Below, piece by piece: positions 8,630 to 17,642 of a stretch of 64,000 nucleotides of DNA (positions are counted from its first letter, which is position 1; each line of letters begins with the position of its first letter). The DNA is taken from NCBI GenBank assembly GCA_937125225.1, contig CAKZLE010000022.1, forward strand, positions 1 through 64,000. Direction: 5' to 3'. The position numbers and the translations under genes are program-made. This DNA comes from an uncultured Spirochaetia bacterium. GTDB taxonomy: Bacteria; Spirochaetota; Spirochaetia; CAKZLE01. A model generated the notes under the pieces. That model saw only the letters and a list, made by a program, of their open reading frames with translations, did no database searches and had not been told where the DNA came from.

Positions 8630-9751
8630 TTACCTGTTATCCCAGATTGAAGAGGGGTCTTTTCGTTTTCCGAAACCGAATACATAACTACCACTTAAGA
8701 ATAATCTATTCATGAATGGAAGATGTTTGATGAAGAAACGAACGAAGTTATGAAGGAATCCACTCTTTTGATTGAATGGGCATACTCTGATACACACTCC
8801 ACAATCTGTCTTACTCTTACACCAGAATCTGAAACATGATTCAGGATTGACATACCATTTCATCGGTCCGTTATTATTTGATATTGTAGGACCTTCATTC
8901 GTCATCTCATCGAAAGATATTGATTTTGAGGGACAATACCTGGCACATTTTTTACATAGGTCACAGAATCTCTTCACACCAAATGATACCGGCTTATCAG
9001 GAACTAATGGCATATTGGTGAAGATCTTACAGATTCTCACTCTTGGTCCATACTTCTCTGTTATCAAGAGCCCATTTCGGCCTAACTCTCCTAGACCTGC
9101 ATCAATGGCGATAGGAATACTCAAGGCGGTACCATTTCCACAGGGATAAGCATCATAGCCAATCTCCCGGATGAACTTTGACACCATCCCGGATATGAAC
9201 GCCATCTTAGAATAACCTAGACCGGCTGCTGCAGCACTTCCATTCGAGGGGGCTGTCTGTATTAGGTCATAATCCATTTCGATAGCAATCGCTATCACGT
9301 GCCCCATATCTTCGGGGAGATCTACCGGAAGATGCTCTTTTCTGCTTCTACTATATGTTTTCGAATAGAGCCACTGCTCCCGAATCTCGGCGACTCCCAC
9401 AAGAGATGCGCCATAGATCTTAGCTACCCGTTTGATTTTCTTTGTCAGTTCTTTCGGTGTTGCTTTGATCTTCTCTCTTGTTGCTAAAGGGCCATTCACT
9501 TCATCAGATGCTACGGGTGAATACAGGGTTCCTTTCACACCTACAGAACTACCTTTGCCAAAGTAATCTTCTACATACCAGGCAGCATCAGTAAGAGCAA
9601 ATCCTTCATGACTATACCCAGGTTTCCCGACGATCGATTCAGAATCACGGAAGATCCTATCCTGTTCTTGCCATTCCGGCTCTAATGTGCATCGTCTGAA
9701 CATATCATTCTTCTGATCGAACCGTTCTATTCTGTTATCTGATTCTTTCAT
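8630..9751 (-). CDS. Reductive-dehalogenase-like corrinoid/Fe-S protein
   Basis: A 373-residue protein. The C-terminal third carries two 4Fe-4S motifs: C263-x2-C266-x2-C269-x3-C273-P and C317-x2-C320-x3-C324-P, with further cysteines at 306 and 311. The middle contains DAGLGELGRNGLLITEKYGPRVR, a segment typical of reductive dehalogenase (RdhA) and epoxyqueuosine reductase (QueG) corrinoid-binding cores. The spacing after the first cluster, W-x4-ESC and TDCG-x-C-x3-CPF, is RdhA-like. There is no twin-arginine signal and no RdhB anchor gene nearby, so it would be cytoplasmic and not part of a standard respiratory dehalogenase. It may reduce an organohalide or another substrate. The start is uncertain because the ribosome site is weak. 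Confidence 0.7.
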   Translation of the reverse strand: MKESDNRIERFDQKNDMFRRCTLEPEWQEQDRIFRDSESIVGKPGYSHEGFALTDAAWYVEDYFGKGSSVGVKGTLYSPVASDEVNGPLATREKIKATPKELTKKIKRVAKIYGASLVGVAEIREQWLYSKTYSRSRKEHLPVDLPEDMGHVIAIAIEMDYDLIQTAPSNGSAAAAGLGYSKMAFISGMVSKFIREIGYDAYPCGNGTALSIPIAIDAGLGELGRNGLLITEKYGPRVRICKIFTNMPLVPDKPVSFGVKRFCDLCKKCARYCPSKSISFDEMTNEGPTISNNNGPMKWYVNPESCFRFWCKSKTDCGVCIRVCPFNQKSGFLHNFVRFFIKHLPFMNRLFLSGSYVFGFGKRKDPSSIWDNR

Positions 9752-9958
9752 CTCTGTTCTATTTCCTGAATTGATCTCAACTATTCTCTGGCTAAAAAGC
9801 GGTACTAAAAGAAATCGTCTAGATGATTATACTCCATATTCTCTTTCGATTGGTAGGGAAATGATGATATCATCTTTAGTACTTTTCATTCTATCATCAT
9901 TGCACAACCTGCTGATACATGTTACACCTTGTATCATTATTACTTCACAGGAGAGGAC

Positions 9959-11197
9959 ATGACTATAGAGAGAACCTATGATTATCATCAGAGAATGAAG
10001 CTTTTCTCAGAATCCTTTGATCTGAATAGAGAGAAGACCACAATAGATACATTCTCACAGGATATCTTCATGCAGGAGTTTCACTCAACAGCTCATGAGT
10101 TCCTCCCTGATGAGAACGAACATCTTCTACATATGCCTGCTTTTCTTTATCTCATGAAATACTACCTCGCAAACAGCGAAGCAACCAATAGAGAGATTTT
10201 CCATAGCCTGAAAGAACCCGATAGGATCATACCTGAGAACAACACCTTTACCTATCCGATCATAAGGAGTTCCTCTTCTGATGTATCAGATAAAGTAACG
10301 ATTCTTTTCCATGGACTCAATGAGAGATTCTACCAGAAATATCTACCCTGGGCCTCAACACTTGCCGAGAAGACCAATTCTACGGTCATCATTTTCCCTA
10401 TTGCCTTCCATATGAACCGTTCTCCAGAGTCCTGGAGTAATATTAGAAAGATGATGCCGGTTATGAAAGAGCGAAAGAGTCTCCTACCTCACCTAAAGGC
10501 GAGTTCCTTTGCTAATGCCGCTTTGAGTTATCGAGTTCAATTCTCACCTCAGAGATTCATCCTCTCAGGTGTACACACCTTCTTTGATGTGATCAAGCTC
10601 TTAGAAGAAATCAAGGAGGGTGACATCCCTGGGATTAAAGCTAAGGCTGAAGTCAATATCTTTGCCTATTCTATTGGAGCTACACTTACCCAAGTTCTTA
10701 TGATGGCAGATCCAAAGGGCCTTCTCTCATCAACGAAAGCCTTCATGTTCTGTGGAGGGGCTGTTCTCGATCAGACTACTCCTATCAACAAGACCATCAT
10801 TGACAATGAAGCTTTTGAAAGCCTCTTGATCTTCTTTGAAGCTATTCTTGACGGTCATGTCGAAGATTTGATCTCCTTAGGAGATTATAAACATGATCCC
10901 GTCTATCATTATTTCAAAAGTATGCTCATTTTCGATAAAATGGAAAAGGAACGTATAGTAAGATTCAAAGAGATTTCAGATCGGATACATATGATCTGTC
11001 TAGAAAAAGACACGGTCATGAGACCTGAAGCGGTAAGAAACTCGATGAAAGACTCAAATATCCCCTTAGAGATTTTGGATTTCTCTTATCCATACAAACA
11101 TGAACACCCCTTCCCCCTTTCAGGCCCCGTGAATGAAGATGTAGAGAGAGCTTTCGAATTAATCATGAATCGTGCCTCTGTGTTCTTAAATAGTTAA
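9959..11197 (+). CDS. Alpha/beta-hydrolase-like protein (DUF6051-like)
   Basis: A 412-residue soluble protein. VTILFHGLNERFYQKYLPWA resembles an oxyanion-hole strand-loop, and NIFAYSIGATL is a nucleophile-elbow-like A-x-S-x-G with the first glycine replaced by alanine. A C-terminal histidine (YKHEHPFPL) could complete a triad. The frame is open to 9929, but ATG at 9959 has an ideal ribosome site (CAGGAGAGGAC). It resembles large uncharacterised hydrolase-fold proteins (I think DUF6051). Substrate and pathway are unknown. It is convergent with araA and shares the hairpin at 11204-11232. Confidence 0.6.
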   Translation: MTIERTYDYHQRMKLFSESFDLNREKTTIDTFSQDIFMQEFHSTAHEFLPDENEHLLHMPAFLYLMKYYLANSEATNREIFHSLKEPDRIIPENNTFTYPIIRSSSSDVSDKVTILFHGLNERFYQKYLPWASTLAEKTNSTVIIFPIAFHMNRSPESWSNIRKMMPVMKERKSLLPHLKASSFANAALSYRVQFSPQRFILSGVHTFFDVIKLLEEIKEGDIPGIKAKAEVNIFAYSIGATLTQVLMMADPKGLLSSTKAFMFCGGAVLDQTTPINKTIIDNEAFESLLIFFEAILDGHVEDLISLGDYKHDPVYHYFKSMLIFDKMEKERIVRFKEISDRIHMICLEKDTVMRPEAVRNSMKDSNIPLEILDFSYPYKHEHPFPLSGPVNEDVERAFELIMNRASVFLNS

Positions 11198-11203
11198 TTG
11201 TGA

Positions 11204-11232
11204 CTGCATACTGAAGTCATACCAGTATGCAG
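11204..11232. terminator. Hairpin between convergent hydrolase and araA genes
   Basis: CTGCATACTG (11204-11213) and CAGTATGCAG (11223-11232) form a perfect 10-bp stem with a 9-nt loop between the two convergent genes. There is no strong U-tract on either side, so it may terminate weakly in both directions or protect 3' ends. Confidence 0.5.
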
Positions 11233-11242
11233 CTATTCGTAT

Positions 11243-12760
11243 TTAAACGTTGCCAGAGAAAGCCTTTACCGTGTAGTAGAGGTCATTCCATTTTAATTCT
11301 TTCTTGAACTCTTCAATCTTCGTAACTTCATTTATCATGAGCAGTTCCATATCACACATAGAAGCATAGTCAATCAGCATCTCAGGAGTCACGTCCTTAC
11401 TGTAACCAGTGTGGTGAGCACCACCTGCAAGAATCCAGGCCTCTGCTGCGGTCTTAAGATCAGGAAGAGGTCTCCAAGGCACGCGTGCTACAGGGAGTTT
11501 TGGAAGTTCTACGAACTTATCGAGAGTCTGAACCTCATTGACAAGTAATCTGAACCTATTACCCATATCCATGATCGATGCATTGAGAGAGTTACCTCCG
11601 GGGACATCGAATACCATTCTCACAGGGTCCTGTTTCCCTCCGATTCCTAGCGGATGACATTCAAGTCGCACCTCATTCTTTCCAGCGATAGAGGGACAGA
11701 CTTCCAGCATATGAGACCCTAAAACTAACATATTCTCAGGATCTAGATGATAGGTATAGTCTTCCATGAAGGCAGATCCTTTTCCTAGTCCTTGCCCCAT
11801 TACCTTCATAGCTCTCACAAGAGCAGCAGTCTTCCAATCTCCTTCTGCTCCAAACCCATATCCTTTTGCCATAAGCCTCTGACAGGCAAGACCTGGCAAC
11901 TGTGCAAGCCCACTGAGATTCTCAAAAGTCGTTGTGAACGCCTTGAATCCCCCTTTTACCAGAAATCTTTCTATACCAATCTCTAATCTTGCAGCCTCTC
12001 TTAGAGAGTCGGCACTTTCCCCACCAGGCTTCAGTTGCTCAGCAACCGTATAGGTCTCAAGGTATTCTATGATCAGAGAATCTATATCTCCATCTGTCAC
12101 CGTTGCCATGGATTCTCCAAGATCAGCGAGACCATAGCCCATAACCTCATAGCCGAAGGCTATATGAGCGGCTACTTTATCGCCCTCAGTGACAGCCACA
12201 TTTCTCATGTTATCACCAAATCTACAGATTGCTGCTCCATAAAGGTCCATTCTAGCCGCTGCTGCTCTTATCCAGGCTGCGATTCTTGAGAGGACCTCTT
12301 CATCCTTCCAATAGCCGACAACTACTTTTCTATTGATCTTCATACGTGAATTAATATACCCATGTTCTCTGCCACCATGAGCAGACTGATTCAGGTTCAT
12401 GAAGTCCATATCAATCTCTTCCCAGGGAATATCACGATTGAACTGAGTATGAAGATGAAGTATCGGTTTCGAGAGTTTTGCCAGACCATTGATCCACATC
12501 TGAGATGGAGAGAACGTGTGCATCCAAAGCATGACCCCACCACATCGTGGATCTGCACTTGCCTCGGTACAGAACTGTTCTATCTCTTCATGGGTGGTAA
12601 GTACTCCCCTGTTGATGATCTTAGCAGGTATGACCTCTTGTTCTCCAATATAGTCAGCTATAATCCCTGTATTAGCTGCTACTTTTTTTAATGCCTCTTC
12701 TCCATACAGATGCTGTGAACCCACAGCCATCCAAATATCCATATCCTTATAGATCTTCAT
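11243..12760 (-). CDS. araA: L-arabinose isomerase
   Basis: 505 residues, the full family length. It converts L-arabinose to L-ribulose, the first step of bacterial arabinose catabolism, in the cytoplasm and with Mn2+. Conserved segments include [13 protein letters not shown] near the start, [18 protein letters not shown] (catalytic Glu), [12 protein letters not shown] (Glu), [20 protein letters not shown] (His) and GGAHHTGYS (His). The ribosome site AAGGAG is 6 bases before ATG. No araB, araD or transporter lies next to it, so the rest of the pathway must be elsewhere. Its own LacI-type operator (12784-12801) lies 24 bp upstream. Confidence 0.97.
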   Translation of the reverse strand: MKIYKDMDIWMAVGSQHLYGEEALKKVAANTGIIADYIGEQEVIPAKIINRGVLTTHEEIEQFCTEASADPRCGGVMLWMHTFSPSQMWINGLAKLSKPILHLHTQFNRDIPWEEIDMDFMNLNQSAHGGREHGYINSRMKINRKVVVGYWKDEEVLSRIAAWIRAAAARMDLYGAAICRFGDNMRNVAVTEGDKVAAHIAFGYEVMGYGLADLGESMATVTDGDIDSLIIEYLETYTVAEQLKPGGESADSLREAARLEIGIERFLVKGGFKAFTTTFENLSGLAQLPGLACQRLMAKGYGFGAEGDWKTAALVRAMKVMGQGLGKGSAFMEDYTYHLDPENMLVLGSHMLEVCPSIAGKNEVRLECHPLGIGGKQDPVRMVFDVPGGNSLNASIMDMGNRFRLLVNEVQTLDKFVELPKLPVARVPWRPLPDLKTAAEAWILAGGAHHTGYSKDVTPEMLIDYASMCDMELLMINEVTKIEEFKKELKWNDLYYTVKAFSGNV

Positions 12761-12783
12761 ATGTCACTCCTTTTCATTTTTAT

Positions 12784-12801
12784 TGCGTTTACGTTAACGC
12801 A
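12784..12801. promoter_or_regulatory. LacI-type operator upstream of araA
   Basis: TGCGTTTACGTTAACGCA is an 18-bp near-palindrome (16 of 18 positions symmetric) with the central CG typical of LacI-family sites. It lies between the regulator gene and araA, and a related site lies upstream of the regulator gene itself. Confidence 0.8.
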
Positions 12802-12830
12802 CACTATCCTAAAAATACTCTTGAAAGATA

Positions 12831-13877
12831 TCAATCTTCTGAGATAAATGTCTCCAGATTCTCCTTTGTTATGATATGTAGAGGGGTATTCACTAGTGTT
12901 GGAATATCTTTCCCCAGTACGAGCGCTTCATAAAGCGAAATGACCCCTCTGAACCCCTGCCTCTCTGGTTGTTGGGTGATGATGAAATCTATTATCCCAT
13001 TTCTGATATAATGCTCTTTACCGGGGATCATATCATATCCTATCAGATGTATATCATCATATTCTGGAGACTCACTCTCAATAAATAAGGCGACATCATA
13101 GACAAGAGAATTTGCTACGAACAATCCATCAGGTTGATGAGCCCCCCCTAAGGAAGCTTCAAGAATTCCCTGCAAGCCTTCTTTACTATAGGTAACGATC
13201 TTTTCTCTTACCAAGGATATATCAGGTTCAAGCTCCTGTAGATGAGTTTCAAAACCATCTATCCTACTCTTTAGATGTAAGTTATCTCCTGGTGGCTCTA
13301 TAACGAGAACCTTGGGAGATATGATACCTTTGAACACTAAAGACATGAGTCTTGCCGATAATATACCACTTTGATTGGAATCCTGACCGATAAAGGAGAT
13401 CTTTCCCTCCATCTCTGGGATATCAGAATCGATGAAGATAAAAGGTTTACCCCCTAGAGTCAATGTGTTTCCCATATCCAACGGACGAACTGGGGCCGTT
13501 ATTATTCCCTCTGACCCATCTTGTAAAGCAGTCTCTAGAGATTTGATGCAGGAAGCTCTTGAATATCTGTCAAACTCATAGATGGTGAGAGTACTACCGA
13601 AACTATTAAGCTCTGCTGCCCCTTTCTCTAATCCTCTATACACCAATTCCCAATATCCGCTATCCTGATCTCTTCTTGGGATCACAGCAGAAAACGCATG
13701 TCTCTTGATGTTCTTCAGACCACGAGCATGAATATTCGGTACGTAACCAAACTCTTTCATGAGCTTCTTGACTTTCAGTGCAGTCTTCTCGGAATATCTA
13801 CCTCGTTCATGGATTATTCTATCTATCGTACCTATCGAGACACCTGCAGCCTCTGCTATATCTTTGATGGTGGCCAT
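12831..13877 (-). CDS. LacI-family regulator, probable arabinose regulator
   Basis: A 348-residue LacI-type protein that opens MATIKDIAEAAGVSIGTIDR (helix-turn-helix) and continues into a periplasmic-binding-like sensor domain. The frame is open to 13910, but the ATG at 13877 begins exactly where LacI proteins begin, and the upstream codons overlap an operator. The gene lies upstream of araA in the same direction with matching operators before both genes, so it very likely controls arabinose use and itself; the ligand is inferred. It is a close paralogue of the regulator at 25606-26625: both share IDRIIH.RGRYS and HARGLKN and an unusual IDRIIH in place of the common VSRVLN. Confidence 0.9.
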   Translation of the reverse strand: MATIKDIAEAAGVSIGTIDRIIHERGRYSEKTALKVKKLMKEFGYVPNIHARGLKNIKRHAFSAVIPRRDQDSGYWELVYRGLEKGAAELNSFGSTLTIYEFDRYSRASCIKSLETALQDGSEGIITAPVRPLDMGNTLTLGGKPFIFIDSDIPEMEGKISFIGQDSNQSGILSARLMSLVFKGIISPKVLVIEPPGDNLHLKSRIDGFETHLQELEPDISLVREKIVTYSKEGLQGILEASLGGAHQPDGLFVANSLVYDVALFIESESPEYDDIHLIGYDMIPGKEHYIRNGIIDFIITQQPERQGFRGVISLYEALVLGKDIPTLVNTPLHIITKENLETFISED

Positions 13878-13895
13878 AACAATGAAATTCCTTTT

Positions 13896-13913
13896 AGCGT
13901 TAACGTACACTCA
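13896..13913. promoter_or_regulatory. LacI-type operator upstream of the arabinose regulator
   Basis: AGCGTTAACGTACACTCA matches the araA operator (reverse complement) at 15 of 18 positions and keeps the central CG. It lies between the -10 box and the start codon of the regulator, which suggests autorepression. Confidence 0.7.
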
Positions 13914-13914
13914 A

Positions 13915-13943
13915 ATAGTATACTCGAATTCAGCTAATGTCAA
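13915..13943 (-). promoter_or_regulatory. Sigma-70 promoter of the arabinose regulator
   Basis: On the minus strand TTGACA (13938-13943), a 17-bp spacer and TACTAT (13915-13920), immediately upstream of the operator at 13896-13913. Confidence 0.75.
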
Positions 13944-14041
13944 ATGTATAACTCATGACTTTATTCAACTATGAATAATCATCATTATCTACATTTTTAT
14001 TAACATGTTTAATCATATAATTAATTTTCTTAATTTACATA

Positions 14042-14070
14042 TTGACTTTATTAAGTTTCGGTATTACTGT
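14042..14070 (+). promoter_or_regulatory. Sigma-70 promoter of DUF2089 operon
   Basis: TTGACT (14042-14047), a 17-bp spacer and TACTGT (14065-14070), followed by the ribosome site GGAGG at 14080-14084. The preceding 100 bp are very A+T rich, a likely UP-like element. Confidence 0.6.
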
Positions 14071-14090
14071 ATATATATCGGAGGATAGAG

Positions 14091-14456
14091 ATGAAACATA
14101 GCTGGAATAAACTATCAACAATGATCAGTGGAAAACGATTCTTGATCAAGAAGATTCATATCATCGAAGATGATATCGATATTGAAGGGAACTTCGATAC
14201 TCCACCCTTAGCTCAATTAACGATGGAAGATCAGATCTTCGTCGCAGCCTTCGTAAAGACCCATGGTTCTATCAAACAGATGGAATCCATTTTCGGTATC
14301 AGTTATCCAACAGTAAAGAATCGATTGAATTCTATAGCTGGACGCCTGGACATCCTCGATATCGAAATAGAGATAAAAGAACCGGTCTCAACGATCCTAG
14401 ATCGTTTGGAACGGGGAGAGATAGATACAGACCAGGCATTAAAGGAGATCAAGTGA
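14091..14456 (+). CDS. DUF2089-family regulator-like protein
   Basis: A 121-residue protein. The middle contains an HTH-like stretch: SIKQMESIFGISYPTVKNRL reads as a recognition-helix pair. The C-terminus (LDRLERGEIDTDQALKEIK) is the short helical motif seen in DUF2089 and SHOCT-type proteins. It starts a three-gene operon with a membrane protein and a SHOCT-like protein, an arrangement often linked to envelope-stress circuits. The role as a DNA-binding regulator is inferred from the fold pattern. The stop overlaps the next start (TGATG). Confidence 0.75.
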   Translation: MKHSWNKLSTMISGKRFLIKKIHIIEDDIDIEGNFDTPPLAQLTMEDQIFVAAFVKTHGSIKQMESIFGISYPTVKNRLNSIAGRLDILDIEIEIKEPVSTILDRLERGEIDTDQALKEIK

Positions 14457-14728
14457 TGTTCCCTATGCTACTTTGGGTAAGAATCCACGATGAGAATCAT
14501 AATATACGGTTCTTCATCCCGTTCCTATTAATACTGATACTCCTATTACCCCTTTTCATCATTGCCTGTATCATCTTACCGTTTTTGTATCTTGCACCCT
14601 CAAAGACACTTCCTGCTAAGGCTGCCCTACTAATAGTATTGAACATCCCAAAACTCCTGCAGTCTTCTAGAGGTCTTGAAATCGTAACTCATTCGAATGA
14701 TTCAGATATTACTATTTTTATCAAATAA
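14456..14728 (+). CDS. Small membrane protein of DUF2089 operon
   Basis: A 90-residue protein with two adjacent hydrophobic segments (about residues 20-50) and a polar C-terminus. Its ATG overlaps the stop of the DUF2089 gene by one base, with AAAGGAG upstream, so the two are translationally coupled. A GTG one codon earlier is an alternative start. I do not recognise the family. Its position between a predicted regulator and a SHOCT-like protein suggests an envelope-related partner. Confidence 0.65.
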   Translation: MFPMLLWVRIHDENHNIRFFIPFLLILILLLPLFIIACIILPFLYLAPSKTLPAKAALLIVLNIPKLLQSSRGLEIVTHSNDSDITIFIK

Positions 14729-14743
14729 CGTTGGAGGAAGAAT

Positions 14744-15175
14744 ATGGCTGAAGAAAGATTAAGAATCTTGAATATGCTCTCAGAGGGAAAATTGACCCCT
14801 GAAGAGGCAGAAAAACTGTTAAATGCAGTAGACACCAATAAGAAGATTGATGAGAATCAATCTGTCAATCAGATCATCGGAAATGCATTTGAGAACAAGT
14901 TCCTGTATGTACAGGTTGAACCCAAAGAGGGTAAGTCCTCAGATAGAGTTTCTGTTAAAGTACCGTTCGCCCTATTGAAGGCTGGACTGAATATCGCAGG
15001 ACTCATCCCTCAGGAGGCTCAAGACAAGATTGAGTCCTCTATGAAGGAGAATGGGGTCTCTTTTGACCTGAGTAACATAAATCCCGATAATATTCAGGAA
15101 CTCATGGCAGCTCTTGAAGAATTGAAGGTGGATGTAGACTCAGATGATGCTACTATCCAAGTCTATTGTAGATAA
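14744..15175 (+). CDS. SHOCT-like domain protein (YvlB/LiaX N-terminal type)
   Basis: A 143-residue protein. The N-terminus (EERLRILNMLSEGKLTPEEAEKLLNAV) is the short helical motif found at the start of YvlB/LiaX-type proteins. The rest alternates strands and helices (YVQVEPK, VSVKVPFALLKAGLNIAGLI) and ends in an acidic segment with predicted beta structure. It has no membrane segment. It is the third gene of the operon, 15 bp after the membrane protein and behind a strong ribosome site (GGAGGAAGA). By analogy with relatives in Firmicutes it may sense or modulate envelope stress; that is not established here. Confidence 0.7.
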   Translation: MAEERLRILNMLSEGKLTPEEAEKLLNAVDTNKKIDENQSVNQIIGNAFENKFLYVQVEPKEGKSSDRVSVKVPFALLKAGLNIAGLIPQEAQDKIESSMKENGVSFDLSNINPDNIQELMAALEELKVDVDSDDATIQVYCR

Positions 15176-15179
15176 TTCT

Positions 15180-15206
15180 ACAGGGGAGTTCATACTCCCC
15201 TGTTTT
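15180..15206. terminator. Bidirectional intrinsic terminator
   Basis: ACAGGGGAGT and ACTCCCCTGT form a perfect 10-bp stem with a TCAT loop, followed by a short T-run on the plus strand. It lies between the convergent SHOCT-like and DUF1846 genes. Confidence 0.85.
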
Positions 15207-15208
15207 CT

Positions 15209-16729
15209 CTAATCGGCAAGCAGTAGTTTTGAGGCGAATACCGGATCACTTGTAACATTGATCCCGAGTTTACGCATACCTGCCTCGTCCCCACTTGTAG
15301 GAATATGAGTCAGATGGGCATCAGTACCTCTAAGATGGACTAGCTGTTTCATAGCAGCTTCTGCTAAGGGATTAGAGGTCACAGACATCGCCAAAGCGAT
15401 CAGGACCTCATCAACATCCAGACTGATTCTTCGACCAGCGAGAATATCCTTCTTCAATACTTGTATAGAGTTCATGATAGTCTTAGGTATAAGATCAATC
15501 TCTTCAGGTATCTTGGCTAGGTGTTTGACAGCATTGAGTACAAGAGCCGAGGAGGCATGGAGGATCTCTGAGTTCGTCCCGGTAATTATTGTACCATCGT
15601 TGAGTTCCAATGCTGATGCGGAAACAATACCGTCTTTCCCCTTATTCCTCTCAACACCATCTTTAAGAGTCGCTTTAGCAACGGGAACGATCTTCCTGTC
15701 GGCTATAGTTAGACCAAGATTATCCATAATGAGTTTGACCCGTTCGATTGCCTCTTTAGATCCAATACCCATAGCATGTTCACAAGAGACCCGATAGAAT
15801 CTTCTGATGATCTCCTGTCTCGAGGCCTCCTTCACATTCTCATCATCACTAATTCCTAAACCACATTGGTTCACCCCCATATCGGTCGGGGATGCATAGA
15901 ATGATTTCGTACCGGTGATTTTCTCGATTATCCGCTTAAGTAGTGGGAATGCATCGAGATCACGGTTATAGTTCACGGTAGATTCATTATAGGCATCAAG
16001 ATGAAAATGATCGATTCTGTTGATATCGCCAAGGTCAGCAGTAGCTGCCTCATAGGCAACATTGACTGGATGTTTCAGTGGAAGATTCCAGATCGGAAAG
16101 GTCTCGAATTTTGCATACCCCGACTCATTTCCTTCACGATGATCATGATAGAGCTGAGAGAGACAGGTTGCGAGTTTTCCACTTCCTGGTCCCGGAGCTG
16201 TCACAATCACTATAGGCCGTTCAGTCTTTATATAATCATTGGCGCCATAACCTTTATCACTAACGATCAGATCTATATCGGTAGGATACCCTGCAGTCTT
16301 CTTATGAGTGTATACGGTAACACCTCTTCTCTCGAGGAGGTTCTTGAACTGTACAGCTGATGGTTGTTCCTCATAACGGGTAATCACTACCGCCTCGACA
16401 TGAATGCCCCACTCCGTGAAATCATCAATCATCTTCATGGTATCTGCATCATAGGTGATACCAAAGTCCCCACGAATCTTCTTTTTCTCAATATCTCCTG
16501 CATAGATACAGATGATCACATCGATCTTATCTTTCACCTTCTGAAAGACCCTCAGTTTCACATTAGGATCGAATCCTGGTAAGACACGGGATGCATGGTA
16601 ATCGAAAAGGAGTTTCCCTCCACATTCCAAATAGAGCTTTCCGTCGAACTGATTCATTCGTTCAAGGATAGCTTGAGTCTGTTCTTCTAAGTATTTCTCG
16701 TTATCAAAACCTTTTTTGTTCATATTCAT
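15209..16729 (-). CDS. DUF1846 (UPF0371) family protein
   Basis: A 506-residue protein, full length for this family, recognisable from KGFDNEKYLEEQTQAI at the start and LPGFDPNVKLRVFQ, with a P-loop-like TAPGPGSGKLATCL near the middle. Structures are known for the family but the biochemical role is not settled; it has been suggested to act in nucleotide or amino-acid metabolism. It is a single-gene unit that converges on the DUF2089 operon and shares the terminator at 15180-15206. Start choice between M1 and M3 is open because the ribosome site is poor. Confidence 0.88.
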   Translation of the reverse strand: MNMNKKGFDNEKYLEEQTQAILERMNQFDGKLYLECGGKLLFDYHASRVLPGFDPNVKLRVFQKVKDKIDVIICIYAGDIEKKKIRGDFGITYDADTMKMIDDFTEWGIHVEAVVITRYEEQPSAVQFKNLLERRGVTVYTHKKTAGYPTDIDLIVSDKGYGANDYIKTERPIVIVTAPGPGSGKLATCLSQLYHDHREGNESGYAKFETFPIWNLPLKHPVNVAYEAATADLGDINRIDHFHLDAYNESTVNYNRDLDAFPLLKRIIEKITGTKSFYASPTDMGVNQCGLGISDDENVKEASRQEIIRRFYRVSCEHAMGIGSKEAIERVKLIMDNLGLTIADRKIVPVAKATLKDGVERNKGKDGIVSASALELNDGTIITGTNSEILHASSALVLNAVKHLAKIPEEIDLIPKTIMNSIQVLKKDILAGRRISLDVDEVLIALAMSVTSNPLAEAAMKQLVHLRGTDAHLTHIPTSGDEAGMRKLGINVTSDPVFASKLLLAD

Positions 16730-16778
16730 AATGGCTTGAGATTATAGGCTATTGGTGTCGGTGTCAATTAGAATCTTT

Positions 16779-17642
16779 TTATAGATGTAAGGCCTTTTTC
16801 CAATCGGTATCATTGAATAGTGTGATATGCAGTACATAGAATAGGAGGCTTATCGGGATGAAGATCAACGTGGTTACGATCGACCAGTTCATCTTCCCGC
16901 TGATCACCAGTTCTAGACACCAAAGAAAGACTGCGATATCAAAGAAGAGAAATCCTATGATGTTCAAACCCCTCTTCTTCGTCCTGTTCATATAACTAAG
17001 ATAGACGGTGATACCAGTATTGCAGACCAAGATGATCAGAGACCAGGTAAGATTCGAAGATATGAACCAGTTCAATCCCATACAGATGAGAGCGGTATCC
17101 AGGAAAATAGCTCCTAATAGCTGTAGGACGTTCGGTCGTCTCTTCACAATATAGAAGAGAAGTATCTCAATGATAAGGAAGATGAGAAGAAAGAAGTTCA
17201 TACTTCCTGAGAGGAACCCAAGATAGGTCTCAGTCCGCATTTCAATAAGTAGATTGATGATAAAAAGAATTAGCAGACATACCGTGACCGATATGAGCGG
17301 CCTCTTACCAAATCTATAGAAGAACCAGGAGATCAACATACTGCCGATCATGGGAACGGTCACAAAGAAAGACCAAGTTATGGCCCGGTGCTGCAGGAGA
17401 TCGAGACCAATGGATATGGCTATGGGGAATAAGCCAATGAAGGCGATCAGACCCGTGATCAAAAACCGTTTTTCCTTCTTTGTCAACTCCCGGTACATGG
17501 GCTTTGGTTTAACCACATCCTCAGGATAGTCTCTTTGGATATTATCAAGGTCTCTGACCTCTTGTGGTATATAGGTATCACATAAGGGGCAGGATGTTAG
17601 ACGATCTTCGATCTCTACACCGCATCTAGGACAATATGGCAT
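16779..17642 (-). CDS. Zinc-ribbon membrane protein, DUF6320-like
   Basis: A 287-residue protein that starts with a zinc ribbon (CPRCG at residues 4-8, CPLCD at 18-22). After a charged linker come about eight hydrophobic segments. Its ATG overlaps the stop of the preceding condensation-type gene (TAATG) behind GGGAGTG. This pairing with an alcohol-acetyltransferase-like gene is typical of DUF6320 proteins. It may form a membrane partner of the acyltransferase; the substrate is unknown. Confidence 0.7.
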   Translation of the reverse strand: MPYCPRCGVEIEDRLTSCPLCDTYIPQEVRDLDNIQRDYPEDVVKPKPMYRELTKKEKRFLITGLIAFIGLFPIAISIGLDLLQHRAITWSFFVTVPMIGSMLISWFFYRFGKRPLISVTVCLLILFIINLLIEMRTETYLGFLSGSMNFFLLIFLIIEILLFYIVKRRPNVLQLLGAIFLDTALICMGLNWFISSNLTWSLIILVCNTGITVYLSYMNRTKKRGLNIIGFLFFDIAVFLWCLELVISGKMNWSIVTTLIFIPISLLFYVLHITLFNDTDWKKALHL

